Source of the DNA: an uncultured Sphingomonadales bacterium
GTDB lineage: Bacteria; Pseudomonadota; Alphaproteobacteria; Sphingomonadales; Sphingomonadaceae
DNA: 64,000 bases
Reading direction: 5' to 3'
NCBI GenBank assembly: GCA_903821605.1
Contig: CAIJLZ010000005.1
Span: 1-64,000, forward strand
The notes below the pieces were generated by a model. That model searched no databases. It was not told the DNA's origin and saw nothing but the letters and a program-made list of their open reading frames with translations. Position 1 is the stretch's first letter. Every line of letters begins with the position of its first letter. The position numbers and the translations under genes are program-made. Positions 37,753-47,387 of this stretch are shown here, one piece after another.

Positions 37753-38639
37753 GCAAGATCATCGATGGCAAGGCCTTTGCGGCCAATTTGCGGGCAAAGG
37801 TCAAGGATGCGGCGGTCGATTTCGCGCGCCAGGCGGGCCGGGTGCCGGGCCTCGCCGTCGTGCTGGTCGGTGAAGACCCGGCCAGTCAGGTCTATGTCCG
37901 TTCCAAGGGCAAGGCGACGGTCGAGGCGGGCATGGCCAGTTTCGAACATAAGCTTGATGCCGAGACCGCGACCGAGGCGCAGTTGATCGCCTTGGTGCAA
38001 AAGCTCAACGCCGATGAAACCGTCGACGGCATTCTCGTCCAGTTGCCGCTGCCCAAGGGCATGGACGACAAGGCGGTGATTGCCGCGATTGACCCGGCCA
38101 AGGATGTCGACGGCTTTCATGTCGTCAACGCGGGCAAGCTCGCAGTGGGCGAAGAGGCGCTGGTGCCATGCACGCCGATGGGCTGCATCATGATGCTGAA
38201 GGACCGGCTGGGCGATCTTTCCGGCCAGCATGCCGTGGTGGTCGGTCGCTCCAATATCGTCGGCAAGCCGATGGCGCAGCTGCTGCTCGCGGAGAATTGC
38301 ACCGTCACCATTGCCCATAGTCGGACCAAAGACCTCCCCGCCATGGTGCGTCAGGCCGATATCGTCGTCGCGGCGGTTGGTCGGCCCGAAATGGTCCGGG
38401 GCGATTGGATCAAGCCGGGCGCGGTCGTGATTGATGTCGGCATCAACCGCATCCCCGGCGCGGAAGCGGGCAAGACCCGGCTTGTGGGCGATGTCGCCTT
38501 TGACGAGGCCTTGGCCGTCGCCAGCGCCATTACCCCGGTGCCGGGCGGTGTCGGGCCGATGACCATCGCCGTGCTGCTCCGCAACACGGTGGTCGCTGCG
38601 GCGCGGCGTGCCGGCCTGCCGGACCCGACGGGGCTGTGA
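37749..38639 (+). CDS. folD: Methylenetetrahydrofolate dehydrogenase/cyclohydrolase
   Basis: A 296-residue bifunctional one-carbon enzyme that interconverts methylene-, methenyl- and formyl-tetrahydrofolate with NADP. It has the [14 protein letters not shown] motif with the catalytic Lys (about residue 57), [16 protein letters not shown], the GRSNIVGKP nucleotide loop and [10 protein letters not shown] near the end. The GTG start overlaps the DUF167 stop, and its own stop overlaps the marC start (GTGA). Confidence 0.95.
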   Translation: MSKIIDGKAFAANLRAKVKDAAVDFARQAGRVPGLAVVLVGEDPASQVYVRSKGKATVEAGMASFEHKLDAETATEAQLIALVQKLNADETVDGILVQLPLPKGMDDKAVIAAIDPAKDVDGFHVVNAGKLAVGEEALVPCTPMGCIMMLKDRLGDLSGQHAVVVGRSNIVGKPMAQLLLAENCTVTIAHSRTKDLPAMVRQADIVVAAVGRPEMVRGDWIKPGAVVIDVGINRIPGAEAGKTRLVGDVAFDEALAVASAITPVPGGVGPMTIAVLLRNTVVAAARRAGLPDPTGL

Positions 38640-39316
38640 TCGAACTGTTCATCTCGGCACTGGTCACCTTTTTCGTGGTGATCGACCCGCCGGGATGCAT
38701 CCCGATCTATGCCGGGCTGACCCGTGGCGCGAGCGGCACACAGCACCGCGTCATGGCGATCCGGGCGATCACTACTGCGACCTTGATCCTGTTCATTTTT
38801 GCGGCCTTTGGTGAAAAATTGCTGCATGCGCTGGGCGTTGGGCTTGACGCCTTCCGCATTGCGGGCGGGATCATGCTGTTCCTGATCGCGCTCGAAATGG
38901 TCTTTGAAAAGCGCACCCAGCGCCGCGAAAATCGCGTGCGCGCGCTCAACGAGACACAGGAAATCGAAGATGTGTCGATCTTCCCGATGGCGATTCCGAT
39001 GATTGCCGGGCCGGGCGCGATTGCCTCGGTGATGTTGCTGATGGCCCGCAGCGACGGGCTATGGGAATCGCTCATCGTGTTGGGCGCGATGGGGGTCGTG
39101 CTCCTGCTCTTGCTGATCGGGCTGCTGCTGTCCCGCCCGCTGATGAACCTGCTGGGCGACAAGATCGAAGCGGCGGTAACCCGGATTCTCGGCGTGGTGC
39201 TGGCCGCACTCGCCGCGCAGTTTGTCGTGGACGGCCTGAAGGCCAGCTTCGCGACAACCGACAGCCTTGTCCTACTACAAGGGCTGGCCGACACGCTTGT
39301 CAGGGGCTATGCGTGA
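38636..39316 (+). CDS. MarC family integral membrane protein
   Basis: A 226-residue protein with six predicted membrane helices and the MarC features [13 protein letters not shown] near the N-terminus and [14 protein letters not shown] in the middle. The early link of MarC to multiple antibiotic resistance has not held up, and the transport substrate is unknown. GTG start; both ends overlap neighbours by four bases, which points to translational coupling with folD and the ABC ATPase. Confidence 0.9.
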   Translation: MIELFISALVTFFVVIDPPGCIPIYAGLTRGASGTQHRVMAIRAITTATLILFIFAAFGEKLLHALGVGLDAFRIAGGIMLFLIALEMVFEKRTQRRENRVRALNETQEIEDVSIFPMAIPMIAGPGAIASVMLLMARSDGLWESLIVLGAMGVVLLLLLIGLLLSRPLMNLLGDKIEAAVTRILGVVLAALAAQFVVDGLKASFATTDSLVLLQGLADTLVRGYA

Positions 39317-40263
39317 CCGCCATGACGCAAGCAGCGATCGAAATCCGGGGTCTTGGCAAGACCTACAAGGACGGCAAACGGGCACTCGACGGCATCACTC
39401 TTGATGTCCCGCGTGGCACGATCTTCGGCCTGCTCGGCCCCAATGGCGCGGGCAAATCGACGCTCATCAACATCTTGGCCGGGCTGGTCAATAAAACCGA
39501 AGGCACGGCAAAGATCTGGGGCTTCGACATCGACGAAGAACCGCGCAACGCCAAGGGTTCGATCGGCATCGTCAATCAGGAATTGCTGTTCGACCCGTTC
39601 TTTTCGCCATTTGAAACGCTCGAAAATCAAGCGGGCTATTATGGCGTGCCCAAGCGCGAGCGGCGGACGATGGAACTGCTCCGCGCGGTTCATCTCGAAG
39701 ACAAGGCCCATGCTTATGCCCGCTCGCTATCAGGCGGGATGAAGCGGCGGCTGATGGTTGCCAAGGCGCTGGTCCACAATCCGCCGGTGCTGGTCCTTGA
39801 TGAACCGACCGCCGGCGTCGACATTCAGTTGCGCCAGCAATTGTGGGACTATGTCCGCGAACTCAACGCGCTCGGCACGACGGTGGTGCTAACCACCCAT
39901 TATCTTGAAGAAGCTGAACAGCTGTGCGACCGCATCGCGATTATCAACCATGGTCGTTTGATCGCAGACAAGCCCACGCCTGAACTGCTGGCCATGGCGC
40001 AGGACAAGGTGATCGAAATCACCACCGACCGCGATGTCGACCTGCTGCCGCGCTCGCCGATGTTCGACAAGGTGGAATTGCTGCCGGATGGTCGCACGCT
40101 CGTCATCTCCTACCAGAAGAACCGGGTATCGGCGGGCGGCGTGCTGGATGCCATTCAGGCGCATGGGCTTGGCGTGGTCGATGTCTCGACCCGCGAGGCT
40201 GATCTGGAGGATATTTTCCTGAACCTCACCTCGGCCCCGGCCCCGGAGACCCACCGGAAGTGA
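39313..40263 (+). CDS. ABC transporter ATP-binding protein without adjacent permease
   Basis: A 316-residue ATPase of the ABC-2/drug-export type. Walker A is GPNGAGKST (about 39-47), the signature is LSGGMKRRLM and Walker B LVLDEPTAGVD. The C-terminal 80 residues (from about 230) are the usual regulatory extension. GTG 39313 overlaps the marC stop and has AGGGG six bases upstream; ATG 39322 is the alternative. The permease that normally follows is absent; nadB comes next with a GTGA overlap. Confidence 0.88.
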   Translation: MTAMTQAAIEIRGLGKTYKDGKRALDGITLDVPRGTIFGLLGPNGAGKSTLINILAGLVNKTEGTAKIWGFDIDEEPRNAKGSIGIVNQELLFDPFFSPFETLENQAGYYGVPKRERRTMELLRAVHLEDKAHAYARSLSGGMKRRLMVAKALVHNPPVLVLDEPTAGVDIQLRQQLWDYVRELNALGTTVVLTTHYLEEAEQLCDRIAIINHGRLIADKPTPELLAMAQDKVIEITTDRDVDLLPRSPMFDKVELLPDGRTLVISYQKNRVSAGGVLDAIQAHGLGVVDVSTREADLEDIFLNLTSAPAPETHRK

Positions 40264-41846
40264 CCGCGCACCAGTTCGACGTTCTGATCATCGGATCGGG
40301 CGCAGCGGGACTGACCGCTGCGATCAACCTAGCCGACCGGTTCAAGGTCGCGGTGCTGGCCAAGGGGGCGCTGTCCGATGGCTCAACCGCTTGGGCGCAG
40401 GGCGGCATTGCCGCAGTGCTGGAACCCGGCGATACCTTCGACAGCCATATCGAGGATACGATCATTGCCGGGGCGGGTCTCAACAACCGCAAAACGGTGG
40501 AATTCGTGGTCGAGAACGCCCCGGCAGCGATTGAGCGGCTGGCGGCACTTGGGGTGCCGTTCAATCCCGGCGAGACGGAACGCTGGCATTTGACGCGCGA
40601 AGGCGGCCACAGTCATCGCCGCATCGTTCATGTTAACGACGCGACCGGATGGGCCGTGCAGCAGGCGCTTGAAAAGGCGGCGAACGACCATCCCAATATC
40701 ACGCTGATCCCCGACATGGTCGCGATCGACCTGATCACCGGGCGGCATGGCGAGGTCTATTCGGCCATGCCCAATGTCCATGGCGTCTATGCCGTCAGCC
40801 GCAAGACTGGCCGAGTATCAAGCTATATTGCGCGGGCGACAATCCTTTCCACCGGTGGTGCAGGACGGACCTATCTTTATTCGACCGCGCCACGCGGCGC
40901 GACCGGCGATGGCATCGCCATGGCGTGGCGGGCCGGTGCGCGGGTGTCGAATATGGAATTCAACCAGTTCCACCCGACCTGTCTCTATAATTTGCAGGTC
41001 AAGAATTTCCTGATCACCGAAGCCGTGCGCGGCGAAGGCGGGCATCTCAAGATTCCAACGACGGGCGAACGCTTCATGCCGCGCTTCGACCCGCGTGCCG
41101 AACTGGCCCCGCGCGATGTCGTGGCGCGGGCGATGGACCATGAGATCAAGCGTTTGGGGCTGGATTTTGTCCATCTCGACATTTCGCACAAGCCGCCGGA
41201 ATTCGTCCGCGAACATTTCCCCAATATCCATGCCAAGCTGCTTGAACTCGGCATCGACATCACGCGTGAGCCGATACCCGTGGTCCCGGCGCAACATTAT
41301 ACCTGCGGCGGCGTCTTGACCGATCTTGATGCCCGCACCGACCTGCCCGGCCTTTATGCCGCGGGCGAAGTGGCGCAATCCGGACTGCACGGCGCCAACC
41401 GATTGGCCAGCAACAGCCTGTTGGAATGCTTCGTCTTCGGCGCGGCCGCCGCGCGGCATATCACCGCCCATTGGGACGAACTCCCGGCCCCGCCCGCGAT
41501 CCGGCCATGGGATGAAAGCCGGGTGTCGGATAGCGACGAAGAAGTCGTGGTGCAGCAATGCTGGCGAGAGATTCGCCAGTTCATGTGGAATTTCGTCGGC
41601 ATTGTCCGCACCACCAAACGACTGGAACGCGCCAAGCACCGCATCGATCTGCTGCGGCAGGAAGTCGCCGATTATTATGGCCATTTCCGCGTCGCACCGG
41701 ATTTGATCGAACTGCGCAATCTGGTTGAAGTCGCCGACCTGATCGTGCGCTCGGCCCTGCTCCGCAAGGAGAGCCGGGGCCTGCACTATACGCTCGACTA
41801 TCCGAACCTGCTGCCGGAGGCGAAAGACACGATCCTCGTCCCTTGA
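40260..41846 (+). CDS. nadB: L-aspartate oxidase
   Basis: A 528-residue flavoprotein producing iminoaspartate, the first step of de novo NAD synthesis. The FAD-binding GSGAAGLTAAINLA is at about residues 13-26. The active-site region includes EFNQFHPT, GGHLKIPTTGERFMPRFD and HYTCGG, and NRLASNSLLECFVFG marks the family. A C-terminal helical domain follows. nadA and nadC are not nearby. The GTG start is coupled to the ABC ATPase. Confidence 0.93.
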   Translation: MTAHQFDVLIIGSGAAGLTAAINLADRFKVAVLAKGALSDGSTAWAQGGIAAVLEPGDTFDSHIEDTIIAGAGLNNRKTVEFVVENAPAAIERLAALGVPFNPGETERWHLTREGGHSHRRIVHVNDATGWAVQQALEKAANDHPNITLIPDMVAIDLITGRHGEVYSAMPNVHGVYAVSRKTGRVSSYIARATILSTGGAGRTYLYSTAPRGATGDGIAMAWRAGARVSNMEFNQFHPTCLYNLQVKNFLITEAVRGEGGHLKIPTTGERFMPRFDPRAELAPRDVVARAMDHEIKRLGLDFVHLDISHKPPEFVREHFPNIHAKLLELGIDITREPIPVVPAQHYTCGGVLTDLDARTDLPGLYAAGEVAQSGLHGANRLASNSLLECFVFGAAAARHITAHWDELPAPPAIRPWDESRVSDSDEEVVVQQCWREIRQFMWNFVGIVRTTKRLERAKHRIDLLRQEVADYYGHFRVAPDLIELRNLVEVADLIVRSALLRKESRGLHYTLDYPNLLPEAKDTILVP

Positions 41847-41990
41847 TCAATCGCCGATCATGTGCGGCGCCATTAATCTCGCAAATAGACAGGAACATCT
41901 AGCCGTAAAGCTAGTCAATGCGGCTTGAGTAGGTCGCCGGATATCGATAAACGGTCATCACTTGGAAATGACAATTGATGCGGGGGATTT

Positions 41991-42116
41991 ATGGCAAGCA
42001 ATGGCGACATGAAGGCGCATGAAGGCACCTACACCGGCTTTCTCGGCCTGTTGAAATGGGGAATCATCCTCTGCACGATCGTGGCGGCGGTTGTCATCAC
42101 TCTGATCTCGGGTTGA
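41991..42116 (+). CDS. aa3-type cytochrome oxidase subunit IV-like peptide
   Basis: A 41-residue single-span protein: MASNGDMKAHEGTYTGF, then a hydrophobic helix of about 20 residues ending ISG. This is the short bacterial subunit IV pattern found in alphaproteobacterial aa3 oxidases. GGGGGA lies five to ten bases upstream. It sits immediately before pntAA, with the stop six bases from the TTG start, an arrangement common in alphaproteobacteria. The main oxidase subunits are not in this window. Confidence 0.82.
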   Translation: MASNGDMKAHEGTYTGFLGLLKWGIILCTIVAAVVITLISG

Positions 42117-42121
42117 ATCTC

Positions 42122-43246
42122 TTGAAAATTGCAATTCTGAAGGAAGAGGCCTCGGGCGAGCGCCGGGTCGCCGGCACGCCCGAGACGGTAAAGAAGTTTA
42201 TCGCGCTGGGTGCAACCATGGCCGTCGAATCCGGCGCGGGCGCGACATCGTCGATTTCGGACGCCGCTTATGCAGATGTCGGCGCGGCGGTGGGTAGCCG
42301 GGCGGATGCCATCAAAGACGCCGACATCATCCTTGGCGTGCAAGGGCCTGACCCCGTGTCATTGACCGGCGTGAAGCCGGGAGCTTGGATCGTGGCCGGT
42401 CTCAATCCATTTGGCGAACGCGCCCGGGTTGATGCCTATGCGGCGCTTGGCGTCGATGCACTGGCGATGGAATTCATGCCGCGCATCACGCGGGCGCAGT
42501 CGATGGACATTCTGTCGTCCCAGTCGAACCTCTCCGGCTATAAGGCGGTGTTGGATGCGGCGGGCGAATATGGCCGGGCCTTTCCGATGATGATGACGGC
42601 AGCGGGCACCGTGTCCGCCGCGCGCGTGTTCATCATGGGCGTGGGCGTGGCCGGTTTGCAGGCGATTGCCACCGCGCGTCGGCTCGGCGCGCAGGTCTCG
42701 GCAACCGATGTGCGCTCCGCCACCCGTGAGCAGATCGAATCGCTCGGCGCCAAGGCGATCTTCGTCGAAAATGTCGAAGGCATTCAGGGCGAAGGCGCAG
42801 GCGGCTATGCCACCGAAATGTCGGATGAATATAAAGCGGCGCAGGCCGCGCTCGTCTCGTCCCACATTGCCAAGCAGGACATCGTCATCACCACCGCGCT
42901 GATCCCGGGCCGTCCGGCACCGCGGCTGATCTCGGATGCCCAGATCGCGACGATGCGACCGGGCAGCGTGATCGTCGATCTTGCGGTCGAACAGGGCGGC
43001 AATGTCGAAGGCGCGGTTGCGGGCGAAGTGGTCGAACGCCACGGCGTCAAGATCGTCGGCCACAAGAACGTGCCGTCGCGCCTTTCGGCAGACACCTCGG
43101 CGTTGTTCTCGCGCAACCTCTTCAACTTCCTATCCGCCTTTTGGGACAAGGAAGCAGGCCGCCCCGTGCTGCCCGACGAGGACGAAATCACCCAGGCCAT
43201 TCGCCTGACCAAAGATGGTAAAGTCGTAAACGCACGGCTGCTGTGA
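42122..43246 (+). CDS. pntAA: NAD(P) transhydrogenase subunit alpha part 1
   Basis: A 374-residue soluble NAD(H)-binding domain I of proton-translocating transhydrogenase. The N-terminal AlaDH/PNT-type region opens with IAILKEEASGERRVAGTPE, and the Rossmann loop VFIMGVGVAGLQAIATARRLGAQ is visible in its two halves. No ATG fits. TTG at 42122 gives MKIAILKEE, the conserved beginning; TTG 42113 is an alternative. It forms an operon with the oxidase peptide, pntAB and pntB, and reduces NADP+ using the proton gradient. Confidence 0.92.
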   Translation: MKIAILKEEASGERRVAGTPETVKKFIALGATMAVESGAGATSSISDAAYADVGAAVGSRADAIKDADIILGVQGPDPVSLTGVKPGAWIVAGLNPFGERARVDAYAALGVDALAMEFMPRITRAQSMDILSSQSNLSGYKAVLDAAGEYGRAFPMMMTAAGTVSAARVFIMGVGVAGLQAIATARRLGAQVSATDVRSATREQIESLGAKAIFVENVEGIQGEGAGGYATEMSDEYKAAQAALVSSHIAKQDIVITTALIPGRPAPRLISDAQIATMRPGSVIVDLAVEQGGNVEGAVAGEVVERHGVKIVGHKNVPSRLSADTSALFSRNLFNFLSAFWDKEAGRPVLPDEDEITQAIRLTKDGKVVNARLL

Positions 43247-43317
43247 GTGGACAGCCCTGACCTGACGGCCGATCCTGTGCGGATCGATCGACAGGTGCCG
43301 GGCTTCTAGGGGGTTAT

Positions 43318-43599
43318 ATGGATTTTATCAGCATTCTCTCCATCTTCGTGCTGGCGTGCTTCATCGGCTATTATGTCGTCTGGTCGGTTACCCCGGCCCT
43401 GCACACACCACTGATGGCAGTCACCAACGCGATTTCGTCGGTCATCATCGTTGGCGCGCTTATCGCGTCGGCCGCAGCCGGGGCGCTGGTCGCCAAATGG
43501 CTCGGCCTGCTTGCGGTCGTGCTCGCCAGCATCAACATTTTCGGGGGCTTTGCGGTCACTGAACGCATGCTTGCCATGTACAAGAAGAAGGAGCGCTGA
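43318..43599 (+). CDS. pntAB: NAD(P) transhydrogenase subunit alpha part 2
   Basis: A 93-residue membrane subunit with three hydrophobic helices (about 3-24, 34-56 and 62-85). It corresponds to the small C-terminal part of E. coli PntA, split off as in Rhodospirillum-type enzymes. The loop VVWSVTPALHTPLMAVTNAI is highly conserved. A gap of 71 bases separates it from pntAA, and pntB starts five bases after it. Confidence 0.93.
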   Translation: MDFISILSIFVLACFIGYYVVWSVTPALHTPLMAVTNAISSVIIVGALIASAAAGALVAKWLGLLAVVLASINIFGGFAVTERMLAMYKKKER

Positions 43600-43603
43600 G
43601 CTC

Positions 43604-45019
43604 ATGCACGCCGTCTCCTCCACCCCCGCTTGGGCGATGCTCGCCTATCTGATCGCAGGCGTCTGCTTCATCCTCGCGCTGCGCGGCCTGTCGTCACCGG
43701 CCACTTCGCGCAAGGGCAACCGTTATGGCATGGCCGGCATGGCGCTGGCCGTGGGCACGACACTTGTCACCCATATGAATGTCGGCATCGTCGAGATCAC
43801 CATCGCTATCGCCATCGGCGCGGTGATCGGTCTGGTCACTGCCCGTCGCATCGCGATGACGGACATGCCGCAGCTCGTTGCCGCCTTCCACTCGCTGGTG
43901 GGTCTTGCGGCCGTGCTGGTGGCTGCGGCGGCCTATCTCAACCCGCAGGCGTTCGGCATTGCCGATGCCATGGGCGAAATTCACACCGTGAGCCGGGTCG
44001 AAATGGGCCTTGGCATGGCCATTGGCGCGATCACCTTCTCCGGCTCGGTCATCGCCTTTCTCAAGCTGAACGGCAATATGTCGGGGGCGCCGATCATGCT
44101 GCCGGGTCGCCATGCCATCAATTTGGCGACACTGGCGGCAATCCTTGGCCTCATTGCCTATTTCCTGACCGATCAGAGCGGCTGGGTCTTCTGGACCGTC
44201 ACCGGGCTTAGCTTTGCCATTGGCTTCCTGCTGATCATCCCGATCGGCGGCGCGGATATGCCGGTGGTCGTCTCGATGCTCAACAGCTATTCCGGCTGGG
44301 CGGCGGCGGCCATGGGTTTCACCCTCCAGAACACGGCGATGATCATCACCGGCGCGCTGGTCGGTTCATCGGGCGCGATCCTGTCCTACATCATGTGCAA
44401 GGCGATGAACCGCAGCTTCATCTCGGTCATTGCGGGCGGCTTCGGCGCGGCACCGGAAGCCAGCGGCGGCGCGGCCAAGATCGACCGGCCGTGGAAGCGT
44501 GGCTCGGCCGACGACGCGGCGTTCCTGATGGCACAGGCCGAACAGGTCATCATCGTGCCAGGCTATGGCATGGCGGTAGCGCAGGCGCAGCATGTGCTGC
44601 GCGAAATGGGCGATCTGCTCAAGAAGCAGGGCGTCCGCGTGAAATACGCCATCCACCCGGTCGCAGGCCGGATGCCGGGCCACATGAACGTACTGCTGGC
44701 CGAAGCCAATGTGTCTTATGACGAGGTGTTCGAGCTGGAAGACATCAACAGCGAATTCGCCCAGACTGACGTCGCTTTCGTCATCGGCGCGAATGACGTG
44801 ACCAACCCGGCGGCCAAGACCGACAAATCATCGCCAATCTATGGCATGCCGGTGCTCGACGTTGAAAAGGCCAAGACCGTGCTGTTCGTCAAGCGGTCAA
44901 TGGGCGGGGTCGGCTATGCCGGGGTCGACAACGATGTGTTCTACATGGACCAGACCATGATGCTCCTCGCGGATGCCAAGAAAATGGTCGAGGACATCGT
45001 CAAAGCACTCCAGCACTAA
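43604..45019 (+). CDS. pntB: NAD(P) transhydrogenase subunit beta
   Basis: A 471-residue subunit. About nine membrane helices (1-265) provide the proton path. The cytoplasmic NADP(H)-binding domain III (about 290-471) has VPGYGMAVAQAQH, HPVAGRMPGHMNVLLAEA, GANDVTNPAA and VEKAKTVLFVKRSM. The ATG at 43604 directly follows pntAB. With pntAA and pntAB it forms the complete enzyme, a main source of NADPH. A terminator follows. Confidence 0.95.
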   Translation: MHAVSSTPAWAMLAYLIAGVCFILALRGLSSPATSRKGNRYGMAGMALAVGTTLVTHMNVGIVEITIAIAIGAVIGLVTARRIAMTDMPQLVAAFHSLVGLAAVLVAAAAYLNPQAFGIADAMGEIHTVSRVEMGLGMAIGAITFSGSVIAFLKLNGNMSGAPIMLPGRHAINLATLAAILGLIAYFLTDQSGWVFWTVTGLSFAIGFLLIIPIGGADMPVVVSMLNSYSGWAAAAMGFTLQNTAMIITGALVGSSGAILSYIMCKAMNRSFISVIAGGFGAAPEASGGAAKIDRPWKRGSADDAAFLMAQAEQVIIVPGYGMAVAQAQHVLREMGDLLKKQGVRVKYAIHPVAGRMPGHMNVLLAEANVSYDEVFELEDINSEFAQTDVAFVIGANDVTNPAAKTDKSSPIYGMPVLDVEKAKTVLFVKRSMGGVGYAGVDNDVFYMDQTMMLLADAKKMVEDIVKALQH

Positions 45020-45067
45020 TTTGGGTGCACTGCACAATACTCTTGTTGTGCATAGGTGACAGGATTA

Positions 45068-45100
45068 TGACGCCGGCCCATAAACCGGCGTCATTCTCTT
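45068..45100 (+). terminator. Terminator after pntB
   Basis: A perfect 9-bp stem TGACGCCGG/CCGGCGTCA (45068-45076, 45085-45093) with an eight-base loop, followed by TTCTCTT, 49 bases past the pntB stop. Confidence 0.8.
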
Positions 45101-45148
45101 ATGTGGCGACAGCAGGGTCGCAACGCCTACAACGATAAGGAAATCGAA

Positions 45149-46330
45149 ATGCAGGACGTGTTCATTCTTGGCGCGGCGCGGACCGCGATCGGCACCTTTG
45201 GCGGCACACTCAAGGGTTTCTTGCCGGCCCAGCTCGGTATCATCGCCGCCAAGGAAGCGATTGCCCGCGCTGGTGTTGACGCTGCGGAGATCGACAACAG
45301 CGTGTTCGGTCAGGTCTGCCCGGCAGAAGGTCATGATGCCTATCTGGCGCGCCGCATCGGCCTTGGGGCTGGCTTGCCGGTCAGCGGCATCGCCCATGCC
45401 GTCAACCGCCTGTGCGGTTCGGGCGCGCAGGCAATCGTCACGGCCGCGCAGATGATCCAGCTTGGCGAATCGGTGATCGGCCTTGCGGGCGGCGCCGAGT
45501 CGATGAGCAACGCGCCGATGGTGGTCGAAGGCATGCGCTGGGGCACCAAAATGGGCAATGCCGTCGTCAATGACTGGCTCCACACCACGCTGCACGATCC
45601 TTGGGGCAATGGCCATATGGGCTGCACCGGCGAGAATGTGGCTGACCGTTACGGCATCAGCCGCGAGCGTCAGGACGCCTATTCGGTCGAATCGCAGCGC
45701 CGCGCTGTTGCCGCCATCGCCGATGGCCGCTTCAAGGAACAGATCGTCGGGATCGAGCTCAAAACCCGCAAGGGCGTCGTGCTGTTCGACACCGATGAAC
45801 ATCCGCGCGCCAACACCACGTTGGAAGATCTGGCCAAGCTGAAGCCAGTGTTCCGCAAGGAAGGTGGCACCGTCACGGCTGGCAACGCATCGGGCATGAA
45901 CGACGCCGCTGGGGCGGTCGTGCTGGCGGGGGCCGACACGGTCAAGGCCAAGGGGCTGAAGCCGATTGCCCGCATCGTCGCCTCGGCATCGGCAGGGGTG
46001 GCGCCGGAAGTCATGGGCCTTGGCCCGATCGAAGCCATTCCGCTCGCGCTCAAGCGGGCGGGCCTGACCCTTGGCGATATCGATGTGATCGAATCAAACG
46101 AAGCCTTTGCCGTCCAGTCCATTGCGGTAGCCGATGTGCTTGGTTTCGATCCGGCCAAGGTCAATCCGAATGGCGGCGCGGTCGCGCTGGGCCACCCGCT
46201 GGGCGCAACGGGTGCGATCCTCACCACCAAGTGCATCTATGAATTGAAGCGCATCGGCGGGCGTTATGGCCTGATCACCATGTGCATCGGCGGTGGCCAG
46301 GGCATCGCTCTCATCATCGAGAACGTCTGA
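45149..46330 (+). CDS. Acetyl-CoA C-acyltransferase (second thiolase)
   Basis: A 393-residue thiolase with Cys89 (NRLCGSGAQ), the GHPLGATGA histidine near residue 350 and Cys379 (MCIGGGQG). AAGGAA six bases upstream of ATG 45149 fixes the start. It is monocistronic. It differs clearly from phaA, especially around EGHDAYLARRIGLGAG. It could serve beta-oxidation or ketone metabolism rather than PHA synthesis; chain-length preference cannot be read here. Confidence 0.9.
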   Translation: MQDVFILGAARTAIGTFGGTLKGFLPAQLGIIAAKEAIARAGVDAAEIDNSVFGQVCPAEGHDAYLARRIGLGAGLPVSGIAHAVNRLCGSGAQAIVTAAQMIQLGESVIGLAGGAESMSNAPMVVEGMRWGTKMGNAVVNDWLHTTLHDPWGNGHMGCTGENVADRYGISRERQDAYSVESQRRAVAAIADGRFKEQIVGIELKTRKGVVLFDTDEHPRANTTLEDLAKLKPVFRKEGGTVTAGNASGMNDAAGAVVLAGADTVKAKGLKPIARIVASASAGVAPEVMGLGPIEAIPLALKRAGLTLGDIDVIESNEAFAVQSIAVADVLGFDPAKVNPNGGAVALGHPLGATGAILTTKCIYELKRIGGRYGLITMCIGGGQGIALIIENV

Positions 46331-46344
46331 ACCTCGGCCTGTGC

Positions 46345-46392
46345 CCATATGGCGCCAGATGATGGGAGCTGACCGTCATCTGGCGCCTATGG
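46345..46392. repeat. Long inverted repeat after the thiolase gene
   Basis: A hairpin with a perfect 12-bp core GGCGCCAGATGA/TCATCTGGCGCC (46351-46362, 46376-46387). It is extended by CCATA/TATGG across a single bulge (T46350), about 17 pairs in all. The loop is 13 bases. No T-run follows directly. It could be a message-end stabiliser or a non-classical terminator. Confidence 0.8.
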
Positions 46393-46452
46393 ACAAGTTA
46401 TACCCCACCAAATGAGTGGACAATTGAACCGGGCTTCGATTCGACCCTGAAT

Positions 46453-46477
46453 CCGGGCGCTTTGGCCCGGCATTTTC
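46453..46477 (+). terminator. Possible terminator before the cys operon
   Basis: Short stem CCGGGC/GCCCGG (46453-46458, 46465-46470) with a six-base loop, followed by CATTTTCC. It is the second hairpin after the thiolase stop. The remaining 120 bases to 46592 should hold the promoter of the sulfur operon; no clear box or riboswitch is seen. Confidence 0.5.
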
Positions 46478-46592
46478 CTGCTTGGCCGCCCTCGCTCGCA
46501 TTGCACATGCGACTCACCGGATAGATTCGCTTGGGCGCGGGAAAAATTCCCTGAATTGCGTTGCTGGTCAGAAAACATCATTGCCTGCCCCC

Positions 46593-47387
46593 ATGGACAG
46601 TCATCCACCTCATGATTCGCAGGCGCGCGGCCGCGTGATCCTCGTCGGTGCAGGCCCGGGCGATCCGGAACTGCTGACCGTGCGGGCCGTGCGCTGGCTG
46701 TCGCAGGCGGAGGTGCTGGTCCATGACGGGCTGGTCGATCCGCGCGTGCTCGACCTTGTGCCGGCAACGGCGCTGCGCATCTCGGTCGCCAAGCAGCGCG
46801 ACCGCCACACCGTACCGCAGCACGGCATCAACGCCCTTCTTGTCGAACATGGGCTGGCGGGCAAGCTGGTCGTCCGGCTCAAGGGCGGCGATCCGTTCAT
46901 CTTCGGTCGCGGCGGCGAGGAAATCGAGGCACTGCGCGCCGCAGGCGTGGCGGTCGAGGTCGTCCCCGGTGTGTCCGCCGCGCTTGGCGCGTCGGCAGAG
47001 GCACAGTTGCCGCTGACCCATCGCGACTGGTCCAGTGCGGTCAGCTTTGTCGCGGGCACCTGCAAGGGGCTAGCAGACCAAGATTGGTCAGGCCTTGCAG
47101 GTCAGGGCCGGACCCTTGTGATCTATATGGGCGTCACGACCGCCAACGCCATTGCGGATAAGCTGATGGCGCAGGGCGTTGCCCCCGATATGCCGGTGGC
47201 CGTGCTCGAACGCGGCACGCTGCCCGGGTCGCGCGCGCTACGGACCCTGCTCGCCGATCTGGGTGAGATGGTGGGCCGCGAGCGGGTGATCAGCCCGGCG
47301 ATCGTGATCATCGGCGAGGTCGTGCGACTGGCGAATGCCGAAGACAAATTGGAACAACTGGCCAGGCAGGTGGAGGCAATGGCGTGA
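46593..47387 (+). CDS. cobA: Uroporphyrinogen-III C-methyltransferase
   Basis: A 264-residue SAM-dependent methyltransferase making precorrin-2, the precursor of siroheme. It has [12 protein letters not shown] (about residues 19-30), [24 protein letters not shown] (about 92-108) and VPGVSAALG. The ATG at 46593 is preferred over an upstream extension without family similarity. It is single-domain: the CysG oxidase/chelatase half must be encoded elsewhere. It heads the operon that includes the siroheme enzyme CysI. Confidence 0.93.
   Translation: MDSHPPHDSQARGRVILVGAGPGDPELLTVRAVRWLSQAEVLVHDGLVDPRVLDLVPATALRISVAKQRDRHTVPQHGINALLVEHGLAGKLVVRLKGGDPFIFGRGGEEIEALRAAGVAVEVVPGVSAALGASAEAQLPLTHRDWSSAVSFVAGTCKGLADQDWSGLAGQGRTLVIYMGVTTANAIADKLMAQGVAPDMPVAVLERGTLPGSRALRTLLADLGEMVGRERVISPAIVIIGEVVRLANAEDKLEQLARQVEAMA

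Noticed and set aside
37134-38318. 394-codon open frame on the minus strand
   Set aside because: It is antisense to yggT, DUF167 and folD, all of which show family motifs and coupled starts.
40818-41786. 322-codon open frame on the minus strand
   Set aside because: It is antisense to nadB, with no recognisable domain or start signal.
41880-41920. Small hairpin CTAGC/GCTAG after nadB
   Set aside because: The stem is only five base pairs with no T-run, not enough to call a terminator.
46393-46592. SAM-type riboswitch ahead of the sulfur operon
   Set aside because: I looked for a SAM-II-like pseudoknot and found only a short terminator-like hairpin. SAM-II usually precedes methionine genes rather than cobA/cysI.
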